Part shown: one piece after another, positions 9,161-21,600 of the stretch | Layout of the letters: every line of letters begins with the position of its first letter | Position numbering within the stretch: the stretch's first letter is position 1 | Source of the DNA: Mantis religiosa | Taxonomy: Eukaryota; Arthropoda; Insecta; Mantodea; Mantidae | Length of the DNA: 64,000 nucleotides | Direction: 5' to 3' | Assembly (NCBI GenBank): GCA_030765055.1 | Contig: CM060953.1 | Coordinates: 100,980,963 to 101,044,962 of the forward strand | Notes under the pieces: model-generated | The model's input: the letters and a program-made list of their open reading frames with translations, nothing else | The model's database searches: none | What the model was told of the DNA's origin: nothing | Position numbers and translations under genes: made by a program

Positions 9161-11250
9161 ACTTGAAAACAGCATAAAAAGCAAAAATCATCTTTTTCGC
9201 GAAGATAGCAAAAAAAACGAACTTCTTACGCCAAAATAGCGATTTTTACTTAAAACAAGCTAATGTTAATTCTCAAAGTAAATTGCGGAAAAGTGGTTTT
9301 AGCGTGAAAACAGCATAAAAAGCGAAAAGCAGCTTTTTACGCGAAGATAGCAAAAAACGAACTTCTTACGCCAAAATAGCGATTTTTACTTAAAACAAGC
9401 TAATGTTAATTCTCAAAGTAAATTGCGGAAAAGTGGTTTTAGCGTGAAAACAGCATAAAAAGCGAAAAGCAGCTTTTTACGCGAAGATAGCAAAAAACGA
9501 ACTTCTTACGCCAAAATAGCGATTTTTACTTAAAACAAGCTAATGTTAATTCTCAAAGTAAATTGCGGAACAGTGGTTTTAGCGTGAAAACAGCATAAAA
9601 AGCTAAAATCAGCTTTTTACGCGAAGATAGCAAAACACGAACTTCTTACGCCAAAATAGTGATTTTTACTTAAAACAAGCTAATGTTAGTTCTCAAAGTA
9701 AATTGCGGAAAAGTGGTTTTAGCGTGAAAACAGCATAAAGATCGAAAATCAGCTTTTTACGCGAAGATAGCAAAAAACGAAAGTCTTACGCCAAAATAGC
9801 GATTTTTACTTAAAACAAGCTAATGTTAATTCTCAAAGTAAATTGCGGAAGAGTGGTTTTAGCGTGAAAACAGCATAAAAAGCGAAAAACAGCTTTTTAA
9901 GCGAAGATAGAAAAAAACGAAATTCTTACGCCAAAATAGCGTTTTTTACTTAAAACAAGCTAATGTTAATTCTCAAATTAATTGCGGAAAAGTGGTTTTA
10001 GCGTGAAAACAGCATAAAAAGCGAAAATCAGCTTTTTACGCGAAGATAGCAAAAAACGATCTTCTTACGCCAAAATAGCGATTTTTACTTAAAACAAGCT
10101 AATGTTAATTCTCAAAGTAAATTGCGGAAAAGTCGTTTTAGCGTGAAAACAGCATAAAAAGCGAAAATCAGCTTTCTACGCGAAGATAGCAAAAAACGAA
10201 CTTCTTACGCCAAAATAGCGATTTTTACTTAAAACAAGCTAATGTTAATTCTCAAAGTAAATTGCGGAAAAGTGGTTTTAGCGTGAAAACAGCATAAAAA
10301 GCGAAAATCAGCTTTTTACGCGAAGATAGCAAAAAACGAACTTCTTACCCAAAAAAAGCGTTTTTTACTTAAAACAAGCTAATGTTAATTCTCAAAGTAA
10401 ATTGCGGAAAAGTGGTTTTAGCATGAAAACAGTATAAAAAGCGAAAATCAGCTTTTTACGCGAAGATAGCACAAAACGAACTTCTTACGCCAAAATAGCG
10501 ATTTTCACTTAAAACAAGCTAATGTTAATTCTCAAAGTAAATTGCGGAAAAGTGGTTTTAGCGTGAAAACAGCATAAAAAGCGAAAAACAGCTTTTTAAG
10601 CGAAGATAGAAAAAAAACGAACTTCTTACGCCAAAATAGCTATTTTTACTTAAAACAAGCTAATGTTAATTCTCAAATAAATATCGGAAAAGTGGTTTTA
10701 GCGTGAAAACAGCACAAAAAGCGAAAATCAGCTTTTTACGCGAGGACAGCAAAAAACGAACTTCTTACGCCAAAATAGCGATTTTTCCTTAAAACAAGCT
10801 AATGTTAATTCTCAAAGTAAATTGCGGAAAAGTGGTTTTAGCGTGAAAACAGCATAAAAAGCGAAAATCAGCTTTTAACGCGGAGATAGCAAAAAACGAA
10901 CTTCTTACGCCAAAATAGCAATTTTTACTTAAAACAAGCTAATGTTAATTCACAAAGTAAATTGCGGAAAAGTGGTTTTAACGTGAAAACAGCATAAAAA
11001 GCGAAAATCAGCTTTTTACGCGCAGTTAGCAAAAAAACGAACTTCTTACGCCAAAATAGCGATTTTTACTTAAAACAAGCTAATGTTAATTCTCAAAGTA
11101 AATTGCGGAAAAGTGGTTTTAGCGTGAAAAGCATAAAAAGCGAAAATCAGCTTTTTTGCGCAAAAACGAACTTCTTACGCCAAAATAGCATTTTTTGCTT
11201 AAAACAAGCTAATGTTAATTCTCAAAGTAAATTGCGGAAAAGTGGTTTTA
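9161..11250 (+). repeat. Second 15-monomer higher-order unit (2,090 bp)
   Basis: Again fifteen monomers between acttg copies, but in a partly different order from the preceding unit. After ataaagatcg come gaagagtgg with cagctttttaagcg, caaattaatt, cgatcttctt, agtcgtttt with cagctttctac, then cttaccc, gcatg and the closing series. It recurs at 27846-29935 (offset 18,685) and, from about 9540 on, at 18662-20372 (offset 9,122). Equal length with different order suggests exchange between units. Confidence 0.8.
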
Positions 11251-11370
11251 ACTTGAAAACAGCATAAAAAGCAAAAATCATCTTTTTCGCGAAGATAGCA
11301 AAACAAAAAACGAACTTCTTACGCCAAAATAGCGATTTTTACTTAAAACAAGCTAATGTTAATTCTCAAA

Positions 11371-13560
11371 GTAAATTGCGGAAAAGTGGTTTTAGCGTGA
11401 AAACAGCATAAAAAGCGAAAAGCAGCTTTTTACGCGAAGATAGCAAAAAACGAACTTCTTACGCCAAAATAGCGATTTTTACTTAAAACAAGCTAATGTT
11501 AATTCTCAAAGTAAATTGCGGAAAAGTGGTTTTAGCGTGAAAACAGCATAAAAAGCGAAAAGCAGCTTTTTACGCGAAGATAGCAAAAAACGAACTTCTT
11601 ACGCCAAAATAGCGATTTTTACTTAAAACAAGCTAATGTTAGTTCTCAAAGTAAATTGCGGAAAAGTGGTTTTAGCGTGAACTTCTTACGCCAAAATAGC
11701 GATTTTCACTTAAAACAAGCTAATGTTAATTCTCAAAGTAAATTGCGGAAAAGTGGTTTTAGCGTGAAAACAGCATAAAAAGCGAAAAACAGCTTTTTAA
11801 GCGAAGATAGAAAAAAAAACGAACTTCTTACGCCAAAATAGCGATTTTTACTTAAAACAAGCTAATGTTAATTCTCAAATAAATATCGGAAAAGCGGTTT
11901 TAGCGTGAAAACAGCACAAAAAGCGAAAATCAGCTTTTTACGCGAGGACAGCAAAAAACGAACTTCTTACGCCAAAATAGCGATTTTTCCTTAAAACAAG
12001 CTAATGTTAATTCTCAAAGTAAATTGCGGAAAAGTGGTTTTAGCGTGAAAACAGCATAAAAAGCGAAAATCAGCTTTTTACGCGAAGGTAGCAAAAAACG
12101 AACTTCTTACGCCAAAAAAGCGATTTTTACTTAAAACAAGCTAATGTTAATTCTCAAAGTAATTTGCGGAAAAGTGGTTTTAGCGTGAAAACAGCATAAA
12201 AAGCGAAAATCAGCTTTTAACGCGGAGATAGCAAAAAACGAACTTCTTACGCCAAAATAGCAATTTTTACTTAAAACAAGCTAATGTTAATTCACAAAGT
12301 AAATTGCGGAAAAGTGGTTTTAGCGTGAAAACAGCATAAAAAGCGAAAATCAGCTTTTTACGCGCAGTTAGCAAAAAAACGAACTTCTTACGCCAAAATA
12401 GCGATTTTTACTTAAAACAAGCTAATGTTAATTCTCAAAGTAAATTGCGGAAAAGTGGTTTTAGCGTGAAAACAGCATAAAAAGCGAAAAGCAGCTTTTT
12501 ACGCGAAGATAGCAAAAAACGAACTTCTTACGCCAAAATAGCGATGTTTACTTAAAACAAGCTAATGTTAATTCTCAAAGTAAATTGCGGAAAAGTGGTT
12601 TTAGCCGGAAAACAGCATAAAAAGCGAAAAGCAGCTTTTTACGCGAAGATAGCAAAAAACGAACTTCTTACGCCAAAATAGCGATTTTTACTTAAAACAA
12701 GCTAATGTTAATTCTCAAAGTAAATTGCGGAACAGTGGTTTTAGCGTGAAAACAGCATAAAAAGCTAAAATCAGCTTTTTACGCGAAGATAGCAAAACAC
12801 GAACTTCTTACGCCAAAATAGTGATTTTTACTTAAAACAAGCTAATGTTAGTTCTCAAAGTAAATTGCGGAAAAGTGGTTTTAGCGTGAAAACAGCATAA
12901 AGATCGAAAATCAGCTTTTTACGCGAAGATAGCAAAACACGAAATTCTTACGCCAAAATAGCGATTTTTACTTAAAACAAGCTAATGTTAATTCTCAAAG
13001 TAAATTGCGGAAGAGTGGTTTTAGCGTGAAAACAGCATAAAAAGCGAAAAACAGCTTTTTAAGCGAAGATAGAAAAAAAACGAACTTCTTACGCCAAAAT
13101 AGCGATTTTTACTTAAAACAAGCTAATGTTAATTCTCAAAGTAAATTGCGGAAAAGTGGTTTTAGCGTGAAAACAGCATAAAAAGCGAAAAGCAGCTTTT
13201 TACGCGAAGATAGCAAAAAACGAACTTCTTACGCCAAAATAGCGATTTTTACTTAAAACAAGCTAATGTTAATTCTCAAAGTAAATTGCGGAACAGTGGT
13301 TTTATCGTGAAAACAGCATAAAAAGCTAAAATCAGCTTTTTACGCGAAGATAGCAAATCACGAACTTCTTACGCCAAAATAGTGATTTTTACTTAAAACA
13401 AGCTAATGTTAGTTCTCAAAGTAAATTGCGGAAAAGTGGTTTTAGCGTGAAAACAGCATAAAAAGCGAAAATCAGCTTTTAACGCGGAGATAGCAAAAAA
13501 CGAACTTCTTACGCCAAAATAGCGATTTTTCCTTAAAACAAGCTAATGTTAATTCTCAAA
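11371..13560 (+). repeat. 2,190-bp inner duplication, left copy
   Basis: Near-identical to 13561-15750 line by line at an offset of 2190. It includes the 87-bp monomer at 11675, gatgtttac, the private ttttagccggaa at 12601, ataaagatcg, cagctttttaagcg, ttttatcgtg and caaatcacg. Together with the right copy this region holds both known instances of gccgg at that site in the window. Confidence 0.9.
11675..11761 (+). repeat. 87-bp truncated monomer, copy 1
   Basis: Reads gcgtgaacttcttacgcc: 53 bases between gcgtga and acttc are gone. GAA is present at both ends of the loss in intact monomers (gtGAAaac and acGAActt), consistent with a deletion at a 3-base microhomology. All eight copies have gattttcact after it, so they descend from one event. 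Confidence 0.9.
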
Positions 13561-15750
13561 GTAAATTGCGGAAAAGTGGTTTTAGCGTGAAAACAGCATA
13601 AAAAGCGAAAAGCAGCTTTTTACGCGAAGATAGCAAAAAACGAACTTCTTACGCCAAAATAGCGATTTTTACTTAAAACAAGCTAATGTTAATTCTCAAA
13701 GTAAATTGCGGAAAAGTGGTTTTAGCGTGAAAACAGCATAAAAAGCGAAAAGCAGCTTTTTACGCGAAGATAGCAAAAAACGAACTTCTTACGCCAAAAT
13801 AGCGATTTTTACTTAAAACAAGCTAATGTTAGTTCTCAAAGTAAATTGCGGAAAAGTGGTTTTAGCGTGAACTTCTTACGCCAAAATAGCGATTTTCACT
13901 TAAAACAAGCTAATGTTAATTCTCAAAGTAAATTGCGGAAAAGTGGTTTTAGCGTGAAAACAGCATAAAAAGCGAAAAACAGCTTTTTAAGCGAAGATAG
14001 AAAAAAAAACGAACTTCTTACGCCAAAATAGCGATTTTTACTTAAAACAAGCTAATGTTAATTCTCAAATAAATATCGGAAAAGCGGTTTTAGCGTGAAA
14101 ACAGCACAAAAAGCGAAAATCAGCTTTTTACGCGAGGACAGCAAAAAACGAACTTCTTACGCCAAAATAGCGATTTTTCCTTAAAACAAGCTAATGTTAA
14201 TTCTCAAAGTAAATTGCGGAAAAGTGGTTTTAGCGTGAAAACAGCATAAAAAGCGAAAATCAGCTTTTTACGCGAAGGTAGCAAAAAACGAACTTCTTAC
14301 GCCAAAAAAGCGATTTTTACTTAAAACAAGCTAATGTTAATTCTCAAAGTAATTTGCGGAAAAGTGGTTTTAGCGTGAAAACAGCATAAAAAGCGAAAAT
14401 CAGCTTTTAACGCGGAGATAGCAAAAAACGAACTTCTTACGCCAAAATAGCAATTTTTACTTAAAACAAGCTAATGTTAATTCACAAAGTAAATTGCGGA
14501 AAAGTGGTTTTAGCGTGAAAACAGCATAAAAAGCGAAAATCAGCTTTTTACGCGCAGTTAGCAAAAAAACGAACTTCTTACGCCAAAATAGCGATTTTTA
14601 CTTAAAACAAGCTAATGTTAATTCTCAAAGTAAATTGCGGAAAAGTGGTTTTAGCGTGAAAACAGCATAAAAAGCGAAAAGCAGCTTTTTACGCGAAGAT
14701 AGCAAAAAACGAACTTCTTACGCCAAAATAGCGATGTTTACTTAAAACAAGCTAATGTTAATTCTCAAAGTAAATTGCGGAAAAGTGGTTTTAGCCGGAA
14801 AACAGCATAAAAAGCGAAAAGCAGCTTTTTACGCGAAGATAGCAAAAAACGAACTTCTTACGCCAAAATAGCGATTTTTACTTAAAACAAGCTAATGTTA
14901 ATTCTCAAAGTAAATTGCGGAACAGTGGTTTTAGCGTGAAAACAGCATAAAAAGCTAAAATCAGCTTTTTACGCGAAGATAGCAAAACACGAACTTCTTA
15001 CGCCAAAATAGTGATTTTTACTTAAAACAAGCTAATGTTAGTTCTCAAAGTAAATTGCGGAAAAGTGGTTTTAGCGTGAAAACAGCATAAAGATCGAAAA
15101 TCAGCTTTTTACGCGAAGATAGCAAAACACGAAATTCTTACGCCAAAATAGCGATTTTTACTTAAAACAAGCTAATGTTAATTCTCAAAGTAAATTGCGG
15201 AAGAGTGGTTTTAGCGTGAAAACAGCATAAAAAGCGAAAAACAGCTTTTTAAGCGAAGATAGAAAAAAAACGAACTTCTTACGCCAAAATAGCGATTTTT
15301 ACTTAAAACAAGCTAATGTTAATTCTCAAAGTAAATTGCGGAAAAGTGGTTTTAGCGTGAAAACAGCATAAAAAGCGAAAAGCAGCTTTTTACGCGAAGA
15401 TAGCAAAAAACGAACTTCTTACGCCAAAATAGCGATTTTTACTTAAAACAAGCTAATGTTAATTCTCAAAGTAAATTGCGGAACAGTGGTTTTATCGTGA
15501 AAACAGCATAAAAAGCTAAAATCAGCTTTTTACGCGAAGATAGCAAATCACGAACTTCTTACGCCAAAATAGTGATTTTTACTTAAAACAAGCTAATGTT
15601 AGTTCTCAAAGTAAATTGCGGAAAAGTGGTTTTAGCGTGAAAACAGCATAAAAAGCGAAAATCAGCTTTTAACGCGGAGATAGCAAAAAACGAACTTCTT
15701 ACGCCAAAATAGCGATTTTTCCTTAAAACAAGCTAATGTTAATTCTCAAA
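13561..15750 (+). repeat. 2,190-bp inner duplication, right copy
   Basis: Direct tandem partner of 11371-13560. It shares every marker seen there, among them the 87-bp monomer at 13865 and gccggaa at 14791. Past 15751 the two diverge, reading gaaaatcagc where the left partner's continuation has gaaaagcagc. The lack of visible differences makes this one of the youngest duplications in the window. Confidence 0.9.
13865..13951 (+). repeat. 87-bp truncated monomer, copy 2
   Basis: Copied with the 2,190-bp duplication. Preceded by a gttagttctc monomer. Confidence 0.9.
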
Positions 15751-18661
15751 GTAAATTGCGGAAAAGTGGTTTTAGCGTGAAAACAGCATAAAAAGCGAAA
15801 ATCAGCTTTTTACGCGAAGATAGCAAAAAACGAACTTCTTACGCCAAAATAGCGTTTTTTACTTAAAACAAGCTAATGTTAATTCTCAAAGTAAATTGCG
15901 GAAAAGTGGTTTTAGCGTGAAAACAGCATAAAAAGCGAAAATCAGCTTTTAACGCGGAGATAGCAAAAAACGAACTTCTTACGCCAAAATAGCGATTTTT
16001 ACTTAAAACAAGCTAATGTTAATTCTCAAAGTAAATTGCGGAAAAGTGGTTTTAGCGTGAAAACAGCATAAAAAGCGAAAATCAGCTTTTTACGCGAAGA
16101 CAGCGAAAAACGAACTTCTTACGCTAAAATAGCGATTTTTCCTTAAAACAAGCTAATGTTAATTCTCAAAGTAAATTGCGGAAAAGTGGTTTTAGCGTGA
16201 AAACAGCATAAAAAGCGAAAATCAGCTTTTTACGCGAAGACAGCAAAAAACGAACTTCTTACGCCAAAATAGCGATTTTTACTTAAAACAAGCTAATGTT
16301 AATTCTCAAAGTAAATTGCGGAAAAGTGGTTTTAGCGTGAAAACAGCATAAAAAGCGAAAATCAGCTTTTAACGCGGAGATAGCAAAAAACGAACTTCTT
16401 ACGCCAAAATAGCGATTTTTACTTAAAACAAGCTAATGTTAATTCTCAAAGTAAATTGCGGAAAAGTGGTTTTAGCGTGAAAACAGCATAAAAAGCGAAA
16501 ATCAGCTTTTTACGCGAAGACAGCAAAAAACGAACTTCTTACGCCAAAATAGCGATTTTTCCTTAAAACAAGCTAATGTTAATTCTCAAAGTAAATTGCG
16601 GAAAAGTGGTTTTAGCGTGAAAACAGCATAAAAAGCGAAAATCAGCTTTTTACGCGAAGATAGCAAAAAACGAACTTCTTACGCCAAAATAGCGATTTTT
16701 ACTTAAAACAAGCTAATGTTAATTCTCAAAGTAAATTGCGGAAAAGTGGTTTTAGCGTGAAAAAGCATAAAAAGCGAAAATCAGCTTTTTTACGCAAAAA
16801 ACGAACTTCTTACGCCAAAATAGCATTTTTTGCTTAAAACAAGCTAATGTTAATTCCCAAAGTAAATTGCGGAAAAGTGGTTTTAACTTGAAAACAGCAT
16901 AAAAAGCAAAAATCATCTTTTTCGCGAAGATAGCAAAAAAACGAACTTCTTACGCCAAAATAGCGATTTTTACTTAAAACAAGCTAATGTTAATTCTCAA
17001 AGTAAATTGCGGAAAAGTGGTTTTAGCGTGAAAACAGCATAAAAAGCGAAAAGCAGCTTTTTACGCGAAGATAGCAAAAAACGAACTTCTTACGCCAAAA
17101 TAGCGATTTTTACTTAAAACAAGCTAATATTAATTCTCAAAGTAAATTGCGGAAAAGTGGTTTTAGCGTGAAAACAGCATAAAAAGCGAAAATCAGCTTT
17201 TTACGCGAAGATAGCAAAAAACGAACTTCTTACGCCAAAATAGCGATTTTTACTTAAAACAAGCTAATGTTAATTCTCAAAGTAAATTGCGGAAAAGTGG
17301 TTTTAGCGTGAAAAAAGCATAAAAAGCGAAAATCAGCTTTTTACGCGAAGACAGCAAAAAACGAACTTCTTACGCCAAAATAGCGATTTTTCCTTAAAAC
17401 AAGCTAATGTTAATTCTCAAATTAATTGCGGAAAAGTGGTTTTAGCGTGAAAACAGCATAAAAAGCGAAAAACAGCTTTTTAAGCGAAGATAGAAAAAAA
17501 CGAACTTCTTACGCCAAAATAGCGATTTTTACTTAAAACAAGCTAATGTTAATTCTCAAATTAATTGCGGAAAAGTGGTTTTAGCGTGAAAACAGCATAA
17601 AAAGCGAAAATCAGCTTTTTACGCGAAGATAGCAAAAAACGAACTTCTTACGCCAAAATAGCGATTTTTACTTAAAACAAGCTAATGTTAATTCTAAAGT
17701 AAATTGCGGAAAAGTCGTTTTAGCGTGAAAACAGCATAAGAAGCGAAAATCAGCTTTTTACGCGAAGATAGCAAAAAACGAACTTCTTACGCCAAAATAG
17801 CGATTTTTCCTTAAAACAAGCTAATGTTAATTCTCAAAGTAAATTGCGGAAAAGTGGTTTTAGCGTGAAAACAGCATAAAAAGCGAAAATCAGCTTTTTA
17901 CGCGAAGATAGCAAAAAACGAACTTCTTACGCCAAAATAGCGATTTTTACTTAAAACAAGCTAATGTTAATTCTCAAAGTAAATTGCGGAAAAGTGGTTT
18001 TAGCGTGAAAACAGCATAAAAAGCGAAAATCAGCTTTTAACGCGGAGATAGCAAAAAACGAACTTCTTACGCCAAAATAGCGATTTTTACTTAAAACAAG
18101 CTAATGTTAATTCTCAAAGTAAATTGCGGAAAAGTGGTTTTAGCGTGAAAACAGCATAACAAGCGAAAATCAGCTTTTTACGCGCAGTTAGCAAAAAAAC
18201 GAACTTCCTACGCCAAAATAGCGATTTTTACTTAAAACAAGCTAATGTTAATTCTCAAAGTAAATTGCGGAAAAGTGGTTTTAGCGTGAAAAAGCATAAA
18301 AAGCTAAAATCAGCTTTTTACGCGAAGATAGCAAAAAACGAACTTCTTACGCCAAAAAAGCGATTTTTACTTAAAACAAGCTAATGTTAATTCTCAAAGT
18401 AAATTGCGGAAAAGTGGTTTTAGCGTGAAAACAGCATAAAAAGCGAAAATCAGCTTTTAACGCGGAGATAGCAAAAAACGAACTTCTTACGCCAAAATAG
18501 CAATTTTTACTTAAAACAAGCTAATGTTAATTCACAAAGTAAATTGCGGAAAAGTGGTTTTAGCGTGAAAACAGCATAAAAAGCGAAAATCAGCTTTTTA
18601 CGCGCAGTTAGCAAAAAAACGAACTTCTTACGCCAAAATAGCGATTTTTACTTAAAACAAG

Positions 18662-21600
18662 CTAATGTTAATTCTCAAAGTAAATTGCGGAACAGTGGTT
18701 TTAGCGTGAAAACAGCATAAAAAGCTAAAATCAGCTTTTTACGCGAAGATAGCAAAACACGAACTTCTTACGCCAAAATAGTGATTTTTACTTAAAACAA
18801 GCTAATGTTAGTTCTCAAAGTAAATTGCGGAAAAGTGGTTTTAGCGTGAAAACAGCATAAAGATCGAAAATCAGCTTTTTACGCGAAGATAGCAAAAAAC
18901 GAAAGTCTTACGCCAAAATAGCGATTTTTACTTAAAACAAGCTAATGTTAATTCTCAAAGTAAATTGCGGAAGAGTGGTTTTAGCGTGAAAACAGCATAA
19001 AAAGCGAAAAACAGCTTTTTAAGCGAAGATAGAAAAAAACGAAATTCTTACGCCAAAATAGCGTTTTTTACTTAAAACAAGCTAATGTTAATTCTCAAAT
19101 TAATTGCGGAAAAGTGGTTTTAGCGTGAAAACAGCATAAAAAGCGAAAATCAGCTTTTTACGCGAAGATAGCAAAAAACGATCTTCTTACGCCAAAATAG
19201 CGATTTTTACTTAAAACAAGCTAATGTTAATTCTCAAAGTAAATTGCGGAAAAGTCGTTTTAGCGTGAAAACAGCATAAAAAGCGAAAATCAGCTTTCTA
19301 CGCGAAGATAGCAAAAAACGAACTTCTTACGCCAAAATAGCGATTTTTACTTAAAACAAGCTAATGTTAATTCTCAAAGTAAATTGCGGAAAAGTGGTTT
19401 TAGCGTGAAAACAGCATAAAAAGCGAAAATCAGCTTTTTACGCGAAGATAGCAAAAAACGAACTTCTTACCCAAAAAAAGCGTTTTTTACTTAAAACAAG
19501 CTAATGTTAATTCTCAAAGTAAATTGCGGAAAAGTGGTTTTAGCATGAAAACAGTATAAAAAGCGAAAATCAGCTTTTTACGCGAAGATAGCACAAAACG
19601 AACTTCTTACGCCAAAATAGCGATTTTCACTTAAAACAAGCTAATGTTAATTCTCAAAGTAAATTGCGGAAAAGTGGTTTTAGCGTGAAAACAGCATAAA
19701 AAGCGAAAAACAGCTTTTTAAGCGAAGATAGAAAAAAAACGAACTTCTTACGCCAAAATAGCTATTTTTACTTAAAACAAGCTAATGTTAATTCTCAAAT
19801 AAATATCGGAAAAGTGGTTTTAGCGTGAAAACAGCACAAAAAGCGAAAATCAGCTTTTTACGCGAGGACAGCAAAAAACGAACTTCTTACGCCAAAATAG
19901 CGATTTTTCCTTAAAACAAGCTAATGTTAATTCTCAAAGTAAATTGCGGAAAAGTGGTTTTAGCGTGAAAACAGCATAAAAAGCGAAAATCAGCTTTTAA
20001 CGCGGAGATAGCAAAAAACGAACTTCTTACGCCAAAATAGCAATTTTTACTTAAAACAAGCTAATGTTAATTCACAAAGTAAATTGCGGAAAAGTGGTTT
20101 TAACGTGAAAACAGCATAAAAAGCGAAAATCAGCTTTTTACGCGCAGTTAGCAAAAAAACGAACTTCTTACGCCAAAATAGCGATTTTTACTTAAAACAA
20201 GCTAATGTTAATTCTCAAAGTAAATTGCGGAAAAGTGGTTTTAGCGTGAAAAGCATAAAAAGCGAAAATCAGCTTTTTTGCGCAAAAACGAACTTCTTAC
20301 GCCAAAATAGCATTTTTTGCTTAAAACAAGCTAATGTTAATTCTCAAAGTAAATTGCGGAAAAGTGGTTTTAACTTGAAAACAGCATAAAAAGCAAAAAT
20401 CATCTTTTTCGCGAAGATAGCAAAACAAAAAACGAACTTCTTACGCCAAAATAGCGATTTTTACTTAAAACAAGCTAATGTTAATTCTCAAAGTAAATTG
20501 CGGAAAAGTGGTTTTAGCGTGAAAACAGCATAAAAAGCGAAAAGCAGCTTTTTACGCGAAGATAGCAAAAAACGAAATTCTTACGCCAAAATAGCGATTT
20601 TTACTTAAAACAAGCTAATGTTAATTCTCAAAGTAAATTGCGGAAAAGTGGTTTTAGCGTGAAAACAGCATAAAAAGCGAAAAGCAGCTTTTTACGCGAA
20701 GATAGCAAAAAACGAACTTCTTACGCCAAAATAGCGATTTTTACTTAAAACAAGCTAATGTTAGTTCTCAAAGTAAATTGCGGAAAAGTGGTTTTAGCGT
20801 GAACTTCTTACGCCAAAATAGCGATTTTCACTTAAAACAAGCTAATGTTAATTCTCAAAGTAAATTGCGGAAAAGTGGTTTTAGCGTGAAAACAGCATAA
20901 AAAGCGAAAAACAGCTTTTTAAGCGAAGATAGAAAAAAAAACGAACTTCTTACGCCAAAATAGCGATTTTTACTTAAAACAAGCTAATGTTAATTCTCAA
21001 ATAAATATCGGAAAAGCGGTTTTAGCGTGAAAACAGCACAAAAAGCGAAAATCAGCTTTTTACGCGAGGACAGCAAAAAACGAACTTCTTACGCCAAAAT
21101 AGCGATTTTTCCTTAAAACAAGCTAATGTTAATTCTCAAAGTAAATTGCGGAAAAGTGGTTTTAGCGTGAAAACAGCATAAAAAGCGAAAATCAGCTTTT
21201 TACGCGAAGGTAGCAAAAAACGAACTTCTTACGCCAAAAAAGCGATTTTTACTTAAAACAAGCTAATGTTAATTCTCAAAGTAATTTGCGGAAAAGTGGT
21301 TTTAGCGTGAAAACAGCATAAAAAGCGAAAATCAGCTTTTAACGCGGAGATAGCAAAAAACGAACTTCTTACGCCAAAATAGCAATTTTTACTTAAAACA
21401 AGCTAATGTTAATTCACAAAGTAAATTGCGGAAAAGTGCTTTTAGCGTGAAAACAGCATAAAAAGCGAAAATCAGCTTTTTACGCGCAGTTAGCAAAAAA
21501 ACGAACTTCTTACGCCAAAATAGCGATTTTTACTTAAAACAAGCTAATGTTAATTCTCAAAGTAAATTGCGGAAAAGTGGTTTTAGCGTGAAAACAGCAT

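Larger units (their letters stand above)
9540..18661 (+). repeat. Large tandem unit, copy 1 (9.1 kb)
   Basis: Matches the adjacent 18662-25592. The offset is 9,121-9,122 up to about 11370 and 6,931-6,932 from 13561 on. The difference is exactly the 2,190-bp inner duplication present only in this copy. Shared rare markers include acgctaaaat at 16121 and 23052, and acttg at 16886 and 23817. The copy ends where the next begins, at a gaacagtgg monomer, so the two are in direct tandem. Confidence 0.85.
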
